Numbered from the stretch's first letter, positions 16,301 through 24,886 are shown. The stretch: 64,000 nucleotides of DNA from Thermoproteus sp. (GCA_038893495.1 JAWARJ010000001.1:372001-436000); one strand, 5' to 3'. The notes: generated from the letters alone by a model not told the origin. Program-made: numbers and translations.

Positions 16301-16630
16301 ATGATAGAGGTCGTGGCTTTCGTTCCGGCTAGAGTGGGCATATGTAGGACGTGCGACGAGGTGGCGAGGGCCTTTAAGGTGGACCTCTCTACGGACAGTC
16401 TGGCCGACGAGGCGGATCCAGACTTCGCGGCGCTTGTGGACGCGTTGGCCAGACTTGGCGACGTTCCTGTCCGCTTCACTAGCCCTATGTCTCTACGGGG
16501 GCTCTACCTAATGATTAAATATAGGACGGGCAGAGTGCCGCTAGTTATAGTGAACGGCAGATTGGTCCACAGCGGTCCTGTAAGAAATAGTATAGCCCTC
16601 TCGAAACTAATAAAAGAAAATCTAACGTAA
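16301..16630 (+). CDS. thioredoxin-fold-like protein with CxxC
   Basis: 109 residues. A CxxC ('CRTC', residues 15-18) near the N-terminus and 'VPLVIVNGRLVHSG' near the C-terminus, resembling the cis-proline segment of thioredoxin-fold proteins, suggest a thiol-disulfide protein. The central region is atypical for thioredoxin, so the call is tentative. It is divergent from the radical SAM gene and upstream of a methyltransferase on the same strand. Confidence 0.5.
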   Translation: MIEVVAFVPARVGICRTCDEVARAFKVDLSTDSLADEADPDFAALVDALARLGDVPVRFTSPMSLRGLYLMIKYRTGRVPLVIVNGRLVHSGPVRNSIALSKLIKENLT

Positions 16631-16659
16631 GAAATATAATATATTGAGAAATTATTTTC

Positions 16660-17508
16660 GTGTCGGATTTCTACTCGTCGGACGAAATGGCGGCCTTCGC
16701 GGCCAGGATGTTCCAAATGTTGGGGCCCCTCAGGGACGTCTCCGACGCCAGCATATACTACTCCGTCGAGTGGTTGCGCGTCTTGTCTGAACGTAAAGAC
16801 AAGCGGGCCCCGTTGTTGTTGAGGTTGCTCCTCAAGGGCGGACATGTCGATAAGGACGGACGACCGCGCGTAAAGCTTCGGAGGCCCGTATTGAAGACGT
16901 TTCTGGGCGATAAGTTCCTCGAGTTCCACGAGGCTGTGACGAGGGGCCTTGCTAGACTCGACGAGGCGGCGGCCCTCTTGAAGATCTCTATGTTGTCCTC
17001 GCCTTGGTACGACCATATAAGGCGCCAGCTCGTAGAGGTAATGAGAAGGGCTTCTCCCAAGAGGGTAATACTGCCATATATAGGTGAGGGCTTCATCCTG
17101 GAGGATTTCGCCGAGCTCAATGTGGAGGCATTGGGTTACGACGTAGATCGGGAGGCGCTTAGAGACGCGGCCGAGTACAAAACCGCCCAGCTACAGGTGG
17201 GGGACGGATGTACGGTAACCGCAAGGAACTTCGACGCGGCCGTCATGTTCGATGCTCTGCATTGGTCTGTAAACCCCTTTAAGGAGCTCATGTGCATATC
17301 GGAGGCCCTTAAGCCCGGCGGCAAGTTCTTCGTGGGTAACGCCGTGGTCGAGTCCATGCCTAGCATATCCGCCGTTCTGCATATGGCGGGCGCGCCTAAC
17401 TACTTCACGGCCAGGGAGCTAGACGATATACTGTCGGCAGTGGGTCTCGTCAAGGTTAAGGTCTATTCGAAGACGCCCTACTATATGGCGGTCTGGGAGA
17501 GGCGCTAA
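16660..17508 (+). CDS. SAM-dependent methyltransferase (class I)
   Basis: 282 residues from GTG at 16660, about 25 bp below an AT-rich TATA element (16633-16645). The C-terminal half is a class I methyltransferase: 'VILPYIGEGFILEDFAE' (motif I position, atypical), 'VEALGYDVDREAL' (acidic ribose-binding loop), 'FDAAVMFDALHW' and 'EALKPGGKFFVGN'. The N-terminal ~130 residues are helical with no recognised domain and may bind the substrate. Substrate unknown. The stop overlaps the convergent gene by 4 bp. Confidence 0.7.
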   Translation: MSDFYSSDEMAAFAARMFQMLGPLRDVSDASIYYSVEWLRVLSERKDKRAPLLLRLLLKGGHVDKDGRPRVKLRRPVLKTFLGDKFLEFHEAVTRGLARLDEAAALLKISMLSSPWYDHIRRQLVEVMRRASPKRVILPYIGEGFILEDFAELNVEALGYDVDREALRDAAEYKTAQLQVGDGCTVTARNFDAAVMFDALHWSVNPFKELMCISEALKPGGKFFVGNAVVESMPSISAVLHMAGAPNYFTARELDDILSAVGLVKVKVYSKTPYYMAVWERR

Positions 17509-17963
17509 TGGCACCTACTGCGACCTATATAGCTCAAAAGCTCGGCGGGGACCTCATCGCCTTTGAGCGAGACGACTATGGTCCTATCGGTCTCGTCGCA
17601 GTAAGTCCATACCTCCAGGACCTTCCTCTTTTTGAGCACGCCCTCTTCTCTAACCCTTACATATGCTCTGTGGCCCCCTACTTCTGCCATCTGAAGCCAC
17701 GACTTGAGCCCGTTCAGCCTGTTGCCAGGCTTCACCTTCACCTCCAGCTCGTAGAAACGCCCGCCGGCCTTAACGAAATGTTTTATCTCGCCGTCTCTCA
17801 CCCACTTCACGCCGTCCCTAGTGATGTGGGAAAAGACGTCGGAAGCCATAGGCATGATGACTATGCGCCAGTCCGGAGGGGCCGCCAGCACTATGAAGTT
17901 GTAGACGCCCAACACGCTGTTGCCTACAGCTATTGCGTGCCAGGAGTACTCCTCAGTGGACAT
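17505..17963 (-). CDS. last gene of the ArsA-like operon, function unknown
   Basis: 152 residues, beta-rich, with no signal peptide or membrane segment and no family I recognise. Notable stretches are 'WRIVIMPMASDVFSHI' and a C-terminal 'RKVLEVWTYCDETDRTIVVS'. It overlaps the preceding small-protein gene by 11 bp, so it belongs to the operon with the two ArsA-like ATPases. Context suggests it acts with them, but the role is unknown. Confidence 0.65.
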   Translation of the reverse strand: MSTEEYSWHAIAVGNSVLGVYNFIVLAAPPDWRIVIMPMASDVFSHITRDGVKWVRDGEIKHFVKAGGRFYELEVKVKPGNRLNGLKSWLQMAEVGGHRAYVRVREEGVLKKRKVLEVWTYCDETDRTIVVSLKGDEVPAELLSYIGRSRCH

Positions 17964-18216
17964 CGACCTCCGATATCTCCTCGAACACGTCCCTCTCCTT
18001 GAGGAGTTCCTCCTTGAAGTCGTAGAGGTCCCCCACGAAATAGGGCAGGAGCCTCAAGGCGTAATAGGACGAAAGGAGGGGGACTCCTACGAACTCGCCG
18101 AACACCAAAAACTCGGTGACCAAGAGGAGCTGTTTGTGCATCTTGGCGACCTCCCTATATAGATCTAGGAAGAACATGCCGAAGAAAAAATCGTAGATGG
18201 CTTGTTTCAACTTCAT
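17953..18216 (-). CDS. small hydrophobic partner protein of ArsA-like ATPase (copy 2)
   Basis: 87 residues. A hydrophobic central part ('LLLVTEFLVFGEFVGVPLL') could associate with membrane, followed by 'YYALRLLPYF' and the charged end 'LLKERDVFEEIS'. The pattern GxPLLxxYYxLRLLPY ... L.ERDV...IS recurs in the 82-residue protein at 20185-20433, so the two are paralogues. It overlaps the upstream ATPase gene by 4 bp. No known family recognised. Confidence 0.7.
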   Translation of the reverse strand: MKLKQAIYDFFFGMFFLDLYREVAKMHKQLLLVTEFLVFGEFVGVPLLSSYYALRLLPYFVGDLYDFKEELLKERDVFEEISEVDVH

Positions 18217-19190
18217 TTGACGAGCTCCTTGACGAACTGCCTCAATCTGTCCAGACCCACTATATCCTCGGGGAACATCTTGACCCTACTGAGGACGAGA
18301 GAACCGAAGTAGCGGTCAATGAGCTCTAGATTCTTCGCTTGTTCCTCGCCCTTAGACTTGAGGAAGCCCGTCTTATCCCTCTCTATCTCCTCTGGCGGGA
18401 TCACCATGTTTACCACTACGCCGCCTATAGGTATCTCGTAGGCCTTCACCATATCGATAAACCTCTTCACTACGGATATGGAGAGCACCGTGGGTATAGT
18501 CACGAAGACGAATCTAGTCTGTTCGGGGTCCCTCAATATCTCCCTCACCTTGGCGTAGCGGTCCTGTAGCGCTATGAGGTCGTTGAGGACTGGGTCCTTC
18601 TTTATCTCCTCCATGACCTTCTCCTTGCGGAAGGCCAGCTGATATCTTAGAGACAGGGCCTCCTGCCTCATCTTTATAGTCCTCTGCAACCACAGCCCGT
18701 ACAGCTTGGAGAGCCCTATCAGCCTCACGGCATTGGCCACCGCGGCCATGTCGAATATGACGCGGGAGTAGTTCTTCCCCTCGTTGAGCACTACGTCCAT
18801 CATCTTGTCGAAGGCGGCGGCCTCGTGGAAGGAGGGATTCGTCGTGGCGATATCGACTAGAGGCTTCGTGTCGACTGGCAGTTCGGCCCATTTGAAGAGC
18901 TCCCTCAAGAGGGTAGTGACGCGCTCTTTGTACTTCTCCACTACGTCCCCTATTTCGACCTCGACGGCATATAGATTATCGACGCCCTCGACAGGCTTTA
19001 TGGCGCCTCCGCTGAGGTTCTGCCCGAAGAGGGACGAGAGGGAGTGGACGGGATTGAAGCTGGCCAGCAGAGTCCTCTCGCCCCTCTCGGCGTAGTATAA
19101 CGCAACTGCGGCCGATACGACGGTCTTCCCGACGCCTCCCTTCCCTCCAAAGAAGAAGTATTTGGTCTTGGTGTCCAGCAGGGCTTTCAT
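18213..19190 (-). CDS. ArsA/Get3-like ATPase, probably catalytically altered (copy 2)
   Basis: 325 residues. Deviant Walker A 'GGKGGVGKT' at residues 15-23. The switch I segment, usually 'TDPAHSLSD', reads 'SFNPVHSLSS', so the conserved Asp (catalytic in Get3) is Asn46. The switch II region, usually 'DTAPTGHTLRLL', reads 'FDMAAVANAVRLIG', lacking the Gly-His. These changes suggest reduced or absent hydrolysis while nucleotide may still bind. Family members are dimeric cytosolic ATPases that move tail-anchored membrane proteins or drive arsenite export. It overlaps both neighbours by 4 bp. Confidence 0.85.
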   Translation of the reverse strand: MKALLDTKTKYFFFGGKGGVGKTVVSAAVALYYAERGERTLLASFNPVHSLSSLFGQNLSGGAIKPVEGVDNLYAVEVEIGDVVEKYKERVTTLLRELFKWAELPVDTKPLVDIATTNPSFHEAAAFDKMMDVVLNEGKNYSRVIFDMAAVANAVRLIGLSKLYGLWLQRTIKMRQEALSLRYQLAFRKEKVMEEIKKDPVLNDLIALQDRYAKVREILRDPEQTRFVFVTIPTVLSISVVKRFIDMVKAYEIPIGGVVVNMVIPPEEIERDKTGFLKSKGEEQAKNLELIDRYFGSLVLSRVKMFPEDIVGLDRLRQFVKELVK

Positions 19191-20188
19191 AGGTACTCCT
19201 CAAAGGACCTACTTGGCGACCAGAGCTCTTTGGCCACAGCCGAAAGCGCCTCGAAGCCCTTAGGCTCTCTATTCAACATGGGCACTACCGATATCACCAT
19301 ATCGCCGAACTTCCGCCATATCTCTTCCATGTACTTCTTCTGTTCCGCTATTCTGTTTCTTATGTAGTCGGGAGTCTCGGGGTTTTTTGCGAGCTCCGGC
19401 GGGTAGACTTGGTTCACCACGACGCCGGTGACCTCCAGCCCCAACGACGAGAACATCTCGATCGCCTTCTCCGTGTCGAGTATACTCATCCTCTCGGGCG
19501 TCACCACTATCATGAAGGCCGCGGTCTCCCTATCCGTTATGATGTTGCGGAAAGCCACAATCCTATCCCTTATGTACTGGAGCTCCTTCAGTATTTCGTC
19601 CTCGTAGGTCAGCTTGGCGCGCTTCAAGGACGCCGCGACCCTGCCGTAGTCGTATGCCTGTTGCCTCAACTCGGTTATCTTCTCGACCCACTTGCTGAGT
19701 ATGTCGGCCATTGCCACCATCCTAATGCCGTGACCGAACGGCGGCATGTCGAAGATATAGTAGTCGTATTTGCCCTCAGCCACGACGTCCACCATGGCGT
19801 CGTACACCGCGCTTTCGTACATGGCCGGCTCCGCCGCCGCGCTGTCTATGTACTCCTCCAGGTCCGGAGGGAGTTTGTCCAGCTTGTACATGTCGATTAT
19901 CTTCTTCTTTATGGAGGCCACATACTCGTTTATCCTCTTGTCGGCGTCTATCTCGAGGACGTAGAGGTTTTCGGCAATTTTCACTTCGCCCTTCCCGAAG
20001 ACATCCCGCTCGAAGACATCGCTTAGAGACGCCTGTGGGTCTGTGCTGAATACAAGCACCTTCTTCTCTCTAGACAGCAAGAGGGACGACGCGGCGCTGA
20101 GGGTCGTCTTGCCCAAGCCGCCCTTTCCGGCGTATATCAACACCTTAAGCCTCGGCTTTCTCTCCAGAAGCCCCTTGAGGCCTATCAT
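19187..20188 (-). CDS. ArsA/Get3-like ATPase, intact active site (copy 1)
   Basis: 333 residues. Deviant Walker A 'AGKGGLGKTTLS' at residues 20-31, switch I 'FSTDPQASLSDVF' with Asp50 retained, and 'YIFDMPPFGHGIRM' at the switch II position with Gly-His present. It therefore looks competent for ATP hydrolysis, unlike the adjacent paralogue, and the two could form a heterodimer like the two halves of ArsA. No CxxC zinc dimer motif or arsenite-binding Cys cluster is seen. It overlaps both neighbouring genes by 4 bp. Confidence 0.87.
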   Translation of the reverse strand: MIGLKGLLERKPRLKVLIYAGKGGLGKTTLSAASSLLLSREKKVLVFSTDPQASLSDVFERDVFGKGEVKIAENLYVLEIDADKRINEYVASIKKKIIDMYKLDKLPPDLEEYIDSAAAEPAMYESAVYDAMVDVVAEGKYDYYIFDMPPFGHGIRMVAMADILSKWVEKITELRQQAYDYGRVAASLKRAKLTYEDEILKELQYIRDRIVAFRNIITDRETAAFMIVVTPERMSILDTEKAIEMFSSLGLEVTGVVVNQVYPPELAKNPETPDYIRNRIAEQKKYMEEIWRKFGDMVISVVPMLNREPKGFEALSAVAKELWSPSRSFEEYL

Positions 20189-20433
20189 GATATCAAGTCC
20201 GTCACGTCTCTCTCCCTAAGCATGTAGAGCTTCCAACTCTGTATGTTGGGGAACATATACGGCAGGAGCCTCAACGAGTAGTAGGGCGGGAGCAACGGAA
20301 TCCCCAACATGTCGCCCAACGTGATTATCATGAAGAGGTTGTCTATCTGGGCCTTTATCCTAAGGATTGAGGTGGCCTGTCCGTGGACGGCCATTCCCTC
20401 TATTACCTCTCTTATCCTATTGAGAATTCCCAT
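20185..20433 (-). CDS. small hydrophobic partner protein of ArsA-like ATPase (copy 1)
   Basis: 82 residues, first gene of the operon. A helical N-terminus is followed by 'DMLGIPLLPPYYSLRLLPYM' and 'MLRERDVTDLIS', shared in pattern with the protein at 17953-18216. A minus-strand TATA-like 'tttttaaaaac' lies about 20-30 bp upstream of its ATG at 20433. Overlap of 4 bp with the ATPase gene downstream. No known family; context suggests a membrane adaptor or client of the ATPase. Confidence 0.7.
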   Translation of the reverse strand: MGILNRIREVIEGMAVHGQATSILRIKAQIDNLFMIITLGDMLGIPLLPPYYSLRLLPYMFPNIQSWKLYMLRERDVTDLIS

Positions 20434-20466
20434 GTGAAAAAATAGGGAGGGGTTTTTAAAACTACC

Positions 20467-22260
20467 TTATTTCCTAGCTTCTCTTCTGTATTTAACCCAA
20501 CCTGCAATTAAGTAGTATGTCATTATAATTCCTAAGACCAAGAGTAGAGCTCCGAAGGCCGCCGAGATGTAATTAGACACTTGGGGCAGAGCGGCCCCGT
20601 ATATCTTGGCCGCGGCGGCTTGGACGCCTATGGGCTTGCCCATCAACGCATACAGGCCGTAGACGTAGGTCTCCCAGGCCAGCGCGGCCAGCGTGGTTAT
20701 GGCCATGAATATGCCCGGTATGAAGGTGTAGGCCGAAGGCCTCTTCTGGCTCGCCAGGAATATGGCAACCAATAATAGGGCGAGCGCCGCCAGGAGCTGG
20801 TTGGTGCCGCCGAAGAATATCCAGAGGTTAGTCCAACTGCCCACGAAGGCCAGGAAGCCCGCCAGTATCAAAATTATGATGGTCGACACATATTTGTTGC
20901 CCAGGATGGAGCCCTCAAAGAGTTCCGCCATTGTGAGCCTGAAGACCCTGACGAACAACATGGAGGTGATTAGGCCCATCACAGTGACGAATATCCCGTA
21001 GAGCAAGTTCATAAATATCGGCGGTACATTGAGGAGCTTGGAGGTCAGAGTCGTCGCGCCTTGGACGTAGGCCGCCGCTCCGGCCGGCGGGGTGGCTAGG
21101 ACCATCATGGCCGCTATGGACGAAAGCGCCACGGCGCCTTCGGTCATCATGGCGCCGCCTCCGACCGGGAGCGCGTCGGTTTCGTACTCCAACTGTTTAG
21201 ACGAGAGGCCTGAGGATATCAAGCTGTGCCAGCCCGATATGGCGCCGCAAGCGATGGTGACGAAGAGGATGGGCCATATGGGGCCTCCCTGCGGGTTCAC
21301 CAAGGGGTTTACGTAGAGCGCCTTAATGGCTGTCTGTTGTATCGTGAGGCCGGTAAGCGGCGAAAAGATGGCGGCTATAAGGACCAGCACCAACGCTATT
21401 ATTGAGGGCAGATAGCCCACATAGACGGTGGGCAGTAGGAACTTGGGCATAGTCGTCACGGCCGCCGCGAAGTACAGAATTGAAATTATCACGATCCAGA
21501 ACAGGGCCGTGTTAGTGCCGGGCCACGTGAGCGCCGCTGGGTTCGCTCCGCCCGCATAGGGCGCGAACTGCTGTAGGAACGACGGGTTGTCCAGGAAGTT
21601 CACCGGCGGGACGCGTATAGCGGGCACAAAGGCGACGAGGAAGTAGCCCACTAGCACTATTAAGAGCGCTATTATGGTCGAGCGGAGCACGTCCCACTTG
21701 AGCCTAAACACCATCTGGCCGAAGAGTATCCCTCCAAGGAGGACGAAGAGCACGGCCTCGAAGGTGCCGGTCACTCTGTTCAGGACGTCCACTATGGTCC
21801 ATTCGAACACAGCTGTGATTATTATGAGGTAGAACACCAAATATACCAACAGTATGGTCCTCGCCCTGCCGCCTAGGAGCTTATAGGTGATGGGCCCCAT
21901 GGAGCGGCCCTCGTTCCTCACCGACATCATCATGGCCGAGTAGTCTTGCACCCAGCCGATGAACATATTGCCGAATATCACCCAAAGCAACGCCGGGACC
22001 CAGCCGTAGAAGAGCACGGCCGTCAGCGGGCCCACTATGGGGCCGAGCGCCGCCACGGACTTAAACTGATAGCCGAAGAGGACGTATTTGGACACTGGGA
22101 AGTACTCCACGCCGTCGAAGTACATCTTGGCTGGGGTGGGCCTATTGGGGTCTGCCTGCCATATCTTGCGGTCTATATATCTCGAATATGTCATATATGT
22201 AATGAAATATAGTATTAGACCGGCAAGTACATAGGGGGCTGGTGTATTTAAGAAGCCCAT
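20467..22260 (-). CDS. cstA: CstA-family carbon starvation/peptide transporter
   Basis: 597 residues with about 16 hydrophobic helices. CstA signatures include 'YIDRKIWQADPNRPTPAKMYFDGVEYFPVSKYVLFGYQF' in pieces (e.g. 'DGVEYFPVSKYVLFGYQFKS'), 'GPIVGPLTAVLFYGWVPALL', 'WVQDYSAMMMSVRNEGRSM' and 'ISGWHSLISSGLSSKQL'. Family members import peptides or pyruvate. It precedes the ArsA-like operon on the same strand, but a separate TATA box in the 33-bp gap suggests independent transcription. Confidence 0.92.
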   Translation of the reverse strand: MGFLNTPAPYVLAGLILYFITYMTYSRYIDRKIWQADPNRPTPAKMYFDGVEYFPVSKYVLFGYQFKSVAALGPIVGPLTAVLFYGWVPALLWVIFGNMFIGWVQDYSAMMMSVRNEGRSMGPITYKLLGGRARTILLVYLVFYLIIITAVFEWTIVDVLNRVTGTFEAVLFVLLGGILFGQMVFRLKWDVLRSTIIALLIVLVGYFLVAFVPAIRVPPVNFLDNPSFLQQFAPYAGGANPAALTWPGTNTALFWIVIISILYFAAAVTTMPKFLLPTVYVGYLPSIIALVLVLIAAIFSPLTGLTIQQTAIKALYVNPLVNPQGGPIWPILFVTIACGAISGWHSLISSGLSSKQLEYETDALPVGGGAMMTEGAVALSSIAAMMVLATPPAGAAAYVQGATTLTSKLLNVPPIFMNLLYGIFVTVMGLITSMLFVRVFRLTMAELFEGSILGNKYVSTIIILILAGFLAFVGSWTNLWIFFGGTNQLLAALALLLVAIFLASQKRPSAYTFIPGIFMAITTLAALAWETYVYGLYALMGKPIGVQAAAAKIYGAALPQVSNYISAAFGALLLVLGIIMTYYLIAGWVKYRREARK

Positions 22261-22289
22261 AGTGTTCGTTTAATTCTGTTTTTTAAGCA

Positions 22290-22850
22290 TTACTTCTTTA
22301 TATATTTTCTTAAAATCTCAATGATAGTTTTAGATATATGTAAAGCTGAGGGACAGTTATCAGAGGGGATATATATTTGGAGGTTCGGCTTCCCGCCTAC
22401 TGTCAGCCTCGCGACGCCCAGCTTGCCACAAGCCTCTGCGAGCTCTGAGAGCAACGCCTTAGGCGCAGACCGCCCGACGACGTAATAGCCTCCGACCTTT
22501 TCGGCAGGTCCGAGCGCGCCCCTATTGGACATGTCGAAGCTCCAGGGGGGCGCCTCGTCTAGGTCTATCTTCACTAGGGTTAAAGGTTTGCGGCGGGCGA
22601 GGAGGCTTGCGGCGAGGTTGAAGGGGTTGTCCCAAGGGAGCCGCTGGACGAATACGCCGACGTATTTAGCCCAGCCGCATTTCAACTCGACTAGATAGGA
22701 CGTGCCGGTGGCCAAAAACGATTTGGTCTCGCAGTCGCCGCAACTCCTAGCGGCTTTGGAGTTGACATGTCTACCGACGAGGGTGGCTACACTGTACCAA
22801 AGCCCTATGAATACGGCGAGGAGTATCGCTACGGCTAAGGCGGAATCCAT
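22290..22850 (-). CDS. membrane-anchored protein, function unknown
   Basis: 186 residues: one N-terminal transmembrane helix (residues ~4-25), then a soluble domain with three Cys in 'SCGDCE' and 'LKCGW', ending in a basic helix. No family recognised. Start at ATG 22850 with an AT-rich box on the minus strand at about 22867-22877, overlapping the 5' end of the divergent gene. It is upstream of cstA with a 29-bp gap, possibly one transcript. Confidence 0.55.
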   Translation of the reverse strand: MDSALAVAILLAVFIGLWYSVATLVGRHVNSKAARSCGDCETKSFLATGTSYLVELKCGWAKYVGVFVQRLPWDNPFNLAASLLARRKPLTLVKIDLDEAPPWSFDMSNRGALGPAEKVGGYYVVGRSAPKALLSELAEACGKLGVARLTVGGKPNLQIYIPSDNCPSALHISKTIIEILRKYIKK

Positions 22851-22855
22851 ATAAC
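22849..22855 (+). promoter_or_regulatory. TATA-like box that decides the start of the gene at 22875
   Basis: 'atataac' lies 20-26 bp upstream of ATG 22875 but only 2 bp upstream of ATG 22857, favouring the later start for a leaderless message. Confidence 0.5.
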
Positions 22856-22874
22856 GATGTCGTCCATTAATAAT

Positions 22875-23144
22875 ATGAAGCTCATATCGGCTAGATACAC
22901 CAAAGAGGGCCTTTTCGTCAACGGCAAAAAAGTGCCCGACGGATTCACGCCGGTGGAGCTACTAGTGGCGGCGCTGGCCTACGGCGTCGGCGTTAGGCAG
23001 TCCGATTTGGGCGCCGAGAGCTACGAGGTGGAGTGCGTGGTGGAGGGCGAGGATATACGCTGTAGGGGCAAGTGCATAGGCGTAGAGGAGCGTTGTCTGG
23101 TCTTCAAGACTTTGAGGAGGGCTCTGACTTTCGAGTGCTCCTAG
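22875..23144 (+). CDS. small OsmC-like protein candidate
   Basis: 89 residues from ATG 22875 (95 from ATG 22857). 'DGFTPVELLVAALAYGVGV' resembles the helix that begins the second half of OsmC/Ohr proteins, and the following Cys-rich beta segments ('YEVECVVEG', 'CLVFKTL') fit such a fold, but the protein is much shorter than the usual ~140 residues. Six cysteines are present. If related, it would be a minimal peroxide- or sulfur-handling protein; this is weak. It overlaps the convergent membrane-protein gene by 4 bp. Confidence 0.5.
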   Translation: MKLISARYTKEGLFVNGKKVPDGFTPVELLVAALAYGVGVRQSDLGAESYEVECVVEGEDIRCRGKCIGVEERCLVFKTLRRALTFECS

Positions 23145-23539
23145 AAAGGCCTAAGCGGGCCTGGCCTCGGTATTTGCGGCGGGATGGCCGTGTGCCATAT
23201 GAGATACGACGCGAGGGTGGCTATGATTGCGGCCAGCACGACGGCGGCTAGCGATCGTAGCAGGTCAACGCCCGTCAAGGCCGATATGACTGTTAGAGCC
23301 AACAGGGCGCCCAATAGGAACGCGGCCGGCAGAGCCAACAGGACGGCTGGCGGGAACAAAAATGCGGCGAAGACAAATAGGAACATACCGACCACAAGTC
23401 CCACCACGAAGACTACAGGCGCCAATATGGCGGCGGCTAACACCAGTAGGGGGTTGACTGGCCTGCCCTTAAGTAGAGTAAGCGAGCCCCACAACGCCAA
23501 AATCCACAATACCACCCACAAGACGAGGCCGAAGTCCAC
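23141..23539 (-). CDS. small integral membrane protein, function unknown
   Basis: 132 residues with four long hydrophobic segments of Val, Leu, Ala (for example residues 4-22, 30-60, 62-85, 90-115), few charges and a Pro-rich C-terminus. No recognised family. Confidence 0.6.
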   Translation of the reverse strand: MDFGLVLWVVLWILALWGSLTLLKGRPVNPLLVLAAAILAPVVFVVGLVVGMFLFVFAAFLFPPAVLLALPAAFLLGALLALTVISALTGVDLLRSLAAVVLAAIIATLASYLIWHTAIPPQIPRPGPLRPF

Positions 23540-23594
23540 GAGGATAGACGAGGCCGACTAAATATGGTTTTCCGGCCTTGCGGTATGTCGAGCC

Positions 23595-24767
23595 CTATGG
23601 GACCACCTTAGCCCCTATATACTCCAGATATTCGCGCGTCTCCTCATATACGTCGTCTAGGACAAAAGCTAGGTGGTTGCCCAAGGCAGACTTCACTACG
23701 CTCTCGGCAGGTCCGTTGAGCACCTTAAAGGCCACTTGAGTGTTACAAGCCTCTATCCTCTCGGCCTTGGCCGTCACCGCTCTTAACAATAGGGCCCTCT
23801 TCAAATCGGCCGATACCCGCATCAGCGTGGCGGGCCTGCCGGGGCCTATCTCGGCCTGTATGGCCGCGGGGGCGTTGGTGAGCATACGCTTGGTTATTCT
23901 ATATCTATCGGCCATTATCAGCGGGGCGCCGTCGTGAGTTAAGAGCACCACGTCGCCCTCGGCCCAATTCACGTTGCCCATCCAGGCGGGCGCGCCGGCC
24001 AGTTTGGAGAGGACGTAGATGGAGTAGAGGACTCTGAGGTCCCCCTCGCACGAAGCCGGCATCCCCATTTGGTTCAGGAGAGCCAGCGCTATGCAAGGCG
24101 TCCATCCTATTCTGGCCGCCGCCTGCCTGTCGAAACACCAACAGCCTAACGTCAGCCCGTCCCAGCCTCTAGAGCGCGCCAACGCGAAGAGGCGTTTAGC
24201 GTAGGCCGCGATAGGGGCCAACTTCGCCGCGCCGAAATCGCTCGACTCTGCCCTAGCCAACAGCTCCTGTGCGTCTTCTAGCCCCTCGAGGGGGTCCACC
24301 GCCCTTAAGGTGTCCTCTAGAGGGACGTAGTCGGTGATCACGAGACCCAAATTGCTCGAGACGAGCCACCTATTGGGCGAGCCCACAACGCCGAATTTCG
24401 GCACGCCCGACTTAATTAATTCGACTAGCCTCAAAGACTTCAATAGTTGATAGCTCACATCGGAGCCCGGCGACCTAGCCCTCACCACCCTTACGTATTT
24501 GCCCATGTCCTTCAAGGCGGCGGCCGCCTCCAAGGCGGACGGAAGCGAGTTGTATTGGGGCCACGCAATTATCACATTGTACTGCCGCGACTCGGCGAGG
24601 ACCTCCGGCTCCGCGCCGCCTGTTAAGACCACCACGACGGCCACATCGGCTGAAGGAGATATCCCTACGCCCATATTGCGGAGCAAATCCGAAAAATGTT
24701 TGGCGTATCCGCTCCTTATGTCTACACCAACATCTGCGGAGGCGGCCACCGCAAGATGCACATCCAT
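23595..24767 (-). CDS. FucI/AraA-like sugar isomerase family protein
   Basis: 390 residues. The C-terminal half contains 'DGLTLGCWCFDRQAAARIGW', 'CIALALLNQMGMPASCEGD' and 'GNVNWAEGDVVLLTHDGAPL', the pattern of the L-fucose/arabinose isomerase C-terminal domain family where Glu/Asp/His bind the metal. The N-terminal half has alternating beta-alpha segments ('VAVVVVLTGGAEPEVL') as in these isomerases, but it is shorter than FucI (~590) and AraA (~500). It probably acts on a sugar or sugar-like compound; substrate unknown. Confidence 0.65.
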   Translation of the reverse strand: MDVHLAVAASADVGVDIRSGYAKHFSDLLRNMGVGISPSADVAVVVVLTGGAEPEVLAESRQYNVIIAWPQYNSLPSALEAAAALKDMGKYVRVVRARSPGSDVSYQLLKSLRLVELIKSGVPKFGVVGSPNRWLVSSNLGLVITDYVPLEDTLRAVDPLEGLEDAQELLARAESSDFGAAKLAPIAAYAKRLFALARSRGWDGLTLGCWCFDRQAAARIGWTPCIALALLNQMGMPASCEGDLRVLYSIYVLSKLAGAPAWMGNVNWAEGDVVLLTHDGAPLIMADRYRITKRMLTNAPAAIQAEIGPGRPATLMRVSADLKRALLLRAVTAKAERIEACNTQVAFKVLNGPAESVVKSALGNHLAFVLDDVYEETREYLEYIGAKVVP

Positions 24768-24886
24768 ATGACCTCCCCTCCTATACTAAATATAGGTTTC
24801 GTATTTGGACCCATCTAGATAAAGTTAAAAGAAGCCGTTAGGCGATGTCGGCCCCAGGCAAGACTATGGAAAACGTTGTTTCTGTG

